Below, piece by piece: positions 1-5,186 of a DNA stretch of 5,186 nucleotides. The position numbers and the translations under genes are program-made. Location: the NCBI GenBank assembly GCA_014728875.1, contig WJKV01000137.1, forward strand, positions 1 to 5,186, in the 5' to 3' direction. Position 1 is the first letter of the stretch. Every line of letters starts with the position of its first letter. The DNA comes from Candidatus Woesearchaeota archaeon. GTDB lineage: Archaea > Nanobdellota > Nanobdellia > Woesearchaeales > WJKV01. The notes under the pieces are model-generated. The model worked only from the letters and a program-made list of their open reading frames with translations. It made no database searches and had not been told where the DNA came from.

Positions 1-2120
<2,120 letters not shown>

Positions 2121-2341
2121 TTTTTCAACCAGGGCTGATTTATGCACGGTTTCATCAATGTAAATGTAAAATTGCGAATCATCCGACAACCACAAAAAAA
2201 TAAAAAAGATTGTCTCTTATTACATCTCTTCCTTAGCATCTGATCGTCATGTTCCAACCAGGTGCCTTCTGCCATTCTTGATGCGGGCTTTTCAACATGG
2301 CAAGCTTTTGCCGATGCTGGCGGTTGGTCCACTAAAAAAAG
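2121..2341 (-). other. Internal transcribed spacer between tRNA-Ala and 23S rRNA
   Basis: An AT-rich spacer of about 220 nt with no gene. In transcript order it holds a T7 run directly after the tRNA (2340-2334), a copy of sequence complementary to the tRNA 3' end (2332-2326), a short hairpin with stem GGCAA/TTGCC (2312-2299) and a T6-A-T7 tract (2207-2194). The octamer caaccagg occurs on the + strand near 2126 and again near 2256. One arm of the 23S processing stem should lie here, but its partner is beyond the left edge, so it cannot be identified. An open frame across the spacer (2383-2117) runs into both the tRNA and 23S and is not taken as a gene. Confidence 0.8.
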
Positions 2342-2347
2342 TGGACC
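2326..2347 (-). repeat. 7-bp inverted repeat spanning the tRNA-Ala 3' end and its trailer
   Basis: On the transcript, GGUCCAC (2347-2341, the 3' acceptor strand of the tRNA plus discriminator and one trailer base) is followed by an 8-nt U-rich loop and by GUGGACC (2332-2326), a perfect complement. This pairing has no wobble, whereas the true acceptor helix contains G3-U70 and U6-G67 wobbles. The precursor could therefore fold two ways at its 3' end. The sequence supports the pairing potential; any role in processing or termination is inference. Confidence 0.6.
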
Positions 2348-2450
2348 CGGCGGGAAATTCGTCGAAGCTTCGCATTCGCTCAACTTCGATTTCGAACCCG
2401 CGGCCCCCGCCTTGCAAGGGCGATGCTCTACCAGGCTGAGCTACAGGCCC
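2342..2450 (-). tRNA. tRNA-Ala (anticodon UGC) with an enlarged, probably intron-containing T-loop
   Basis: The alanine tRNA commonly found between 16S and 23S in euryarchaeal-type rRNA operons. The acceptor helix GGGCCTG (2450-2444) pairs with CGGGTCC (2349-2343) and contains the G3-U70 pair that alanyl-tRNA synthetase recognises. The D arm is GCTC-AGCCTGGTA-GAGC. The anticodon arm is TCGCC-CTTGCAA-GGCGG, giving anticodon TGC. The variable loop is GGGCC. The T stem is GCGGG (2401-2397) with CCCGC (2354-2350). The discriminator is A (2342), and CCA is not encoded. The T-loop is 42 nt instead of 7. Removing 35 nt restores a 74-nt tRNA with a normal loop, TTCGAA plus T. There is no insertion at the usual intron site 37/38. 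It should be cut from the rRNA precursor by RNase P and tRNase Z and then spliced. Confidence 0.93.
2356..2390 (-). other. Putative 35-nt intron in the tRNA-Ala T-loop (about position 59/60)
   Basis: The 7-nt T-loop rule and the need for A58 allow junctions after T-loop nucleotide 5, 6 or 7; the coordinates given assume 59/60. The insert can form its own hairpin, TCGAAG with CTTCGA. GAAA/TTTC pairing can sit below it, with 4-nt bulges on both sides. That resembles a relaxed bulge-helix-bulge, but the cuts predicted from this fold would not leave A58 in the loop, so the exact splice sites are uncertain. Archaeal tRNA introns at non-canonical places, including the T-loop, are known and are removed by EndA. 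The alternative is a retained T-loop expansion. Confidence 0.6.
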
Positions 2451-2490
2451 GCGTTAAAAGCGCAAAAAAAATAGGATAGTGAAAAAAAAT
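2451..2490 (-). other. Spacer between 16S rRNA and tRNA-Ala
   Basis: Only 40 nt. In transcript order it contains a T8 run (2489-2482), the 3' arm of the 16S processing stem (2483-2472), a second T8 run (2471-2464) and a short segment leading to the tRNA 5' end. Nothing here looks like a promoter for the tRNA, so the tRNA is presumably co-transcribed with 16S. Confidence 0.8.
2472..2483 (-). repeat. 16S processing stem, 3' arm
   Basis: The transcript reads UUCACUAUCCUA here, a perfect 12-nt complement of the segment at 4051-4040 upstream of 16S. With wobble pairs against the following U-run (GAAG with UUUU) the helix could reach about 16 bp. Archaeal 16S rRNA is normally excised from such a helix. 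This arm lies only 8 nt after the 16S 3' end. Confidence 0.75.
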
Positions 2491-3967
<1,477 letters not shown>

Positions 3968-4039
3968 TGATCAAATGCAGAATGCTTTCTACGCATTTAT
4001 TTGGTCGCAAAGTTTTTCACAAAGAATTAATCACGTGAA

Positions 4040-4051
4040 TTCACTATCCTA
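4040..4051 (-). repeat. 16S processing stem, 5' arm
   Basis: The transcript reads UAGGAUAGUGAA, an exact complement of the 12 nt at 2483-2472 just after 16S. This arm lies about 72 nt before the 16S 5' end. I could not find the paired 3-nt bulges and 4-bp helix expected of a canonical bulge-helix-bulge cleavage site on either side of the helix. Confidence 0.75.
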
Positions 4052-4056
4052 CTTCA

Positions 4057-4091
4057 TACTTGATCGAATAGCCGATAAAAAGGATCAAGTA
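4057..4091 (-). repeat. 9-bp hairpin in the rRNA leader
   Basis: TACTTGATC and GATCAAGTA pair perfectly around a 17-nt loop. The hairpin lies directly upstream of the 5' arm of the 16S processing stem and may help expose that arm. The stem is plain in the sequence; the role is inferred. Confidence 0.65.
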
Positions 4092-4126
4092 CACACTTTT
4101 ATAGTGAGTATTGTTCCTTAGAAACT

Positions 4127-4145
4127 TTGTTTACCAAGTAAACAA
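4127..4145 (-). repeat. 8-bp hairpin with a 3-nt loop in the rRNA leader
   Basis: TTGTTTAC and GTAAACAA are perfect complements around a 3-nt loop. The stem is AT-rich and not followed by a long T-run, so it does not look like a terminator. Processing or antitermination is possible but unproven. Confidence 0.6.
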
Positions 4146-4165
4146 TCCCTCATGAATGGCATTTT

Positions 4166-4193
4166 CGCGATAATACGAATGTTTTTTATCGCG
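4166..4193 (-). repeat. 8-bp hairpin at the start of the rRNA leader
   Basis: CGCGATAA and TTATCGCG pair perfectly around a 12-nt loop. With the proximal promoter start expected near 4195, this hairpin would form at the very 5' end of that transcript. On transcripts from the distal promoter it would be internal. Confidence 0.65.
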
Positions 4194-4216
4194 TGTATGT
4201 CGGAATTTAGAAGTCC

Positions 4217-4231
4217 TATATAAAGGTTTCG
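4217..4231 (-). promoter_or_regulatory. rRNA operon proximal promoter P2 (BRE + TATA)
   Basis: The minus strand reads CGAAACC followed by TTTATATA, matching the archaeal B-recognition element and TATA box bound by TFB and TBP. With the usual 25-30 bp spacing, transcription should begin near 4193-4199. The motif is almost a copy of the distal one, and the orientation and position fit the 16S gene downstream. Confidence 0.85.
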
Positions 4232-4284
4232 AAGACAAACATCTTCTAGAAACAAGTGTTTCCATACATAAATCTTAAGTAATC

Positions 4285-4300
4285 ATATATAAATGTTTCG
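4285..4300 (-). promoter_or_regulatory. rRNA operon distal promoter P1 (BRE + TATA)
   Basis: The minus strand reads CGAAACA followed by TTTATATAT, a near-duplicate of the box about 70 bp downstream. The expected start is near 4262. Tandem strong promoters are common before rRNA operons. The box lies about 60 bp after the eL41 stop codon, so the rRNA operon has its own promoters and need not depend on read-through. Confidence 0.82.
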
Positions 4301-4359
4301 GTTTTTGTTTTCCTTGATACCAGGCATTAAAATTTATCTGTAATAGAATTCCAGCTAGC

Positions 4360-4458
4360 TTATTTCTTTCTCTTTTTCTTTTCCTTCTTCAGGCGTTTTC
4401 TCTGCCATTTCCAGCGCATCTGGCCTTTCTTTTTCCAACGTCTTGAGCTTCGCTTCAT
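4360..4458 (-). CDS. rpl41e: Ribosomal protein eL41 (L41e), 32 aa
   Basis: A very small, highly basic protein of the large ribosomal subunit, found in archaea and eukaryotes, where it forms a single helix at the subunit interface. The frame ATG AAG CGA ... AAG AAA TAA encodes 32 residues, mostly Lys and Arg with three Trp. The N-terminal part is MKRSSRRWKKKGQ; the core from Met14, MRWKWQRKRLKK, matches the conserved eL41 start M-R-x-K-W. From memory, Thermococcales eL41 carries a similar WKKKG-containing extension before MRWKW, which supports the first ATG. A TATA box about 26 bp upstream of that ATG, and no ribosome-binding site, suggest a leaderless mRNA. The shorter alternative starts at 4419 (19 aa) after a weak AAAGG. 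The gene follows the TPR-like gene and precedes the rRNA promoters on the same strand. Confidence 0.82.
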   Translation of the reverse strand: MKRSSRRWKKKGQMRWKWQRKRLKKEKKKRKK

Positions 4459-4480
4459 TTTACAGAAAGAATTTATATGC

Positions 4481-4497
4481 TATTTAAAAAGGTTTTG
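4481..4497 (-). promoter_or_regulatory. Promoter of the eL41 gene (BRE + TATA)
   Basis: The minus strand reads CAAAACC followed by TTTTTAAATA, a plausible B-recognition element and TATA box. Its centre is about 26 bp before the ATG at 4458, so transcription would start at or next to the start codon. It begins 11 bp after the stop codon of the upstream gene. The T5 run within it may also serve to terminate the upstream transcript. Confidence 0.6.
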
Positions 4498-4507
4498 TTT
4501 TACTTTG

Positions 4508-5186
4508 CTACTTTGGTACGAGTGAACTATATTGTTCTGCTTTTGTTTTGCTTCCTATCTGTTCGTACAATCGAGCAAGCTCGAGCAAATCGTCTGGCTC
4601 AAGGCTTGGTTTTTGTTTATCCAATTCTGTTTTTGCTGCCTGATACTGCGTTCTCAACCAATCGAAAAGCTGCTGTCTTGTTTCTGCAATCTTTTTGTCG
4701 AATTCTTCCAATTGTTTTTTTGCTTCTGGATCTTCTGCTGCTTTCTTTTCTAGAGCCGATCTTCTTCCTGGAGCAAGGACTAAATCTTCATGCCTCTCAC
4801 CATAGTAATCTATGTCTATATTTGGATTGATTTTTTTTCTGATCAGTTTTATTGCGTGCAATACAGCAACTTCATTTTGCAATGAAGTCTCGTAAGCATT
4901 GATTGCTGCTTCAAACTGTGCGAGATGTTTTGTAGTATAACTATTTGGAGAGGGTGTTGCCCTGAAAGTGAGATTCTCAGAATTTTGAGCCTTCCGCTCT
5001 AATTTTATTAGCGCCAAATATGGGGCGAGTACTGTTTCTCCTTTTGCTTTGCCGAAACATTTTTCTGCTGAATCGTAATTGCCTTTGGTGAATTCTGTTA
5101 TTCCTTGAACAATAGCTTTAACTTTTTCGAATTCTGTCAAAGTCGTTTCTTTCTTTTTCCTTGCCTCTTCTATACTCTTATTAGTG
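4508..5186 (-). CDS. TPR-like helical protein of unknown function, 5' end outside window
   Basis: I do not recognise the family. The frame is open from the right edge to a TAG at 4510-4508, giving 225 visible residues. A TTG at 5140 could be read as a start, but the 15 codons before it (T-N-K-S-I-E-E-A-R...) are also open and of similar charged helical composition, and no ATG precedes it, so the real start is probably beyond the edge. Visible residues 23-47 resemble a tetratricopeptide repeat (GITEFTKGNYDSAEKCFGKA), and residues 197-219 look like half of another (LLELARLYEQIGSKTKAEQY). Residues 141-192 are rich in Glu, Lys, Gln and Ala and probably form a long helix or coiled coil. No membrane segment, catalytic motif or Cys/His cluster is visible. 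TPR proteins usually mediate protein-protein contacts; no partner can be inferred. The hydrophobic + strand frames opposite it are shadows. Confidence 0.85.
   Translation of the reverse strand, partial: TNKSIEEARKKKETTLTEFEKVKAIVQGITEFTKGNYDSAEKCFGKAKGETVLAPYLALIKLERKAQNSENLTFRATPSPNSYTTKHLAQFEAAINAYETSLQNEVAVLHAIKLIRKKINPNIDIDYYGERHEDLVLAPGRRSALEKKAAEDPEAKKQLEEFDKKIAETRQQLFDWLRTQYQAAKTELDKQKPSLEPDDLLELARLYEQIGSKTKAEQYSSLVPK

Larger units (their letters stand above)
3968..4197 (-). other. rRNA operon leader (5' external transcribed spacer)
   Basis: About 230 nt from the start site expected for the proximal promoter to 16S. It has no gene. In order it contains an 8-bp hairpin, a second 8-bp hairpin, a 9-bp hairpin, the 5' arm of the 16S processing stem and a small hairpin (AATGC/GCATT, 3997-3981) close to the mature 16S end. 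TTGATC occurs just before the mature 5' end and again inside 16S. The density of perfect stems suggests a structured leader, as is usual for rRNA precursors. Confidence 0.75.

Noticed and set aside
2192..2207. T-rich tract as an internal promoter for 23S
   Set aside because: It lacks the TATA alternation and a BRE; a U-tract reading is simpler.
4096..4104. TATA-like CTATAAAAG in the leader as a third rRNA promoter
   Set aside because: No BRE-like purines precede it, and it overlaps a short CACT/AGTG palindrome; the two upstream boxes are much better.
4477..4830. Hydrophobic + strand frames (117 and 73 codons) that look like membrane proteins
   Set aside because: They lie opposite the TPR-like gene; antisense of Lys/Glu-rich codons reads as Phe/Leu, giving a false membrane appearance. 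No archaeal promoter precedes them.
5138..5140. TTG as the start codon of the TPR-like gene
   Set aside because: The frame stays open for 15 more codons to the edge with similar composition, and no Shine-Dalgarno sequence sits at the right distance.

Overview
The window carries the start of an archaeal ribosomal RNA operon, read on the minus strand (right to left), plus two protein genes upstream on the same strand. The archaeal assignment rests on several things. The 16S rRNA has archaeal signatures (ACGGGGTGCAGCAGGCG near helix 18, GCGGGCAACGGTAGGTC near E. coli 1195, TTGCACACACCGCCC). The 23S rRNA has G at the position matching E. coli 2058. The gene order is 16S - tRNA-Ala - 23S. The promoters are BRE/TATA type, and there is a gene for the archaeal/eukaryotic ribosomal protein eL41. 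The 16S departs from common archaea at several normally conserved sites, and the 5' helix differs from the classic archaeal primer site. This suggests a divergent lineage, perhaps DPANN, but I cannot place it without a tree. Moderate rRNA GC and AT-rich spacers suggest a mesophile.

Layout from right to left, in the direction of transcription: (1) a TPR-like helical protein gene whose 5' end lies beyond the window (5186 to 4508); (2) a 32-codon gene for eL41 (4458 to 4360) with its own TATA box, probably leaderless; (3) two near-identical BRE/TATA promoters about 70 bp apart (4300-4285 and 4231-4217) that should drive the rRNA operon; (4) a leader of about 230 nt with three clear hairpins and one arm of the 16S processing stem; (5) the complete 16S rRNA (about 3967 to 2491), ending in the anti-Shine-Dalgarno sequence; (6) a 40-nt spacer with the other arm of the processing stem; (7) tRNA-Ala(UGC) (2450 to 2342), whose T-loop is enlarged to 42 nt, most simply read as a 35-nt intron; (8) a spacer of about 220 nt; (9) the first about 2120 nt of 23S rRNA, running off the left edge near E. 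coli position 2089.

The window is largely translation machinery: two rRNAs, the alanine tRNA carried between them, and a tiny large-subunit protein next to the rRNA promoters. No mobile element, CRISPR array or defence system is visible. The points most worth checking are the non-canonical tRNA insertion, an inverted repeat that can unfold the tRNA acceptor stem, U-tracts in the rRNA spacers, a 16S processing stem with no recognisable bulge-helix-bulge, and base changes in functional centres of 16S and 23S rRNA.
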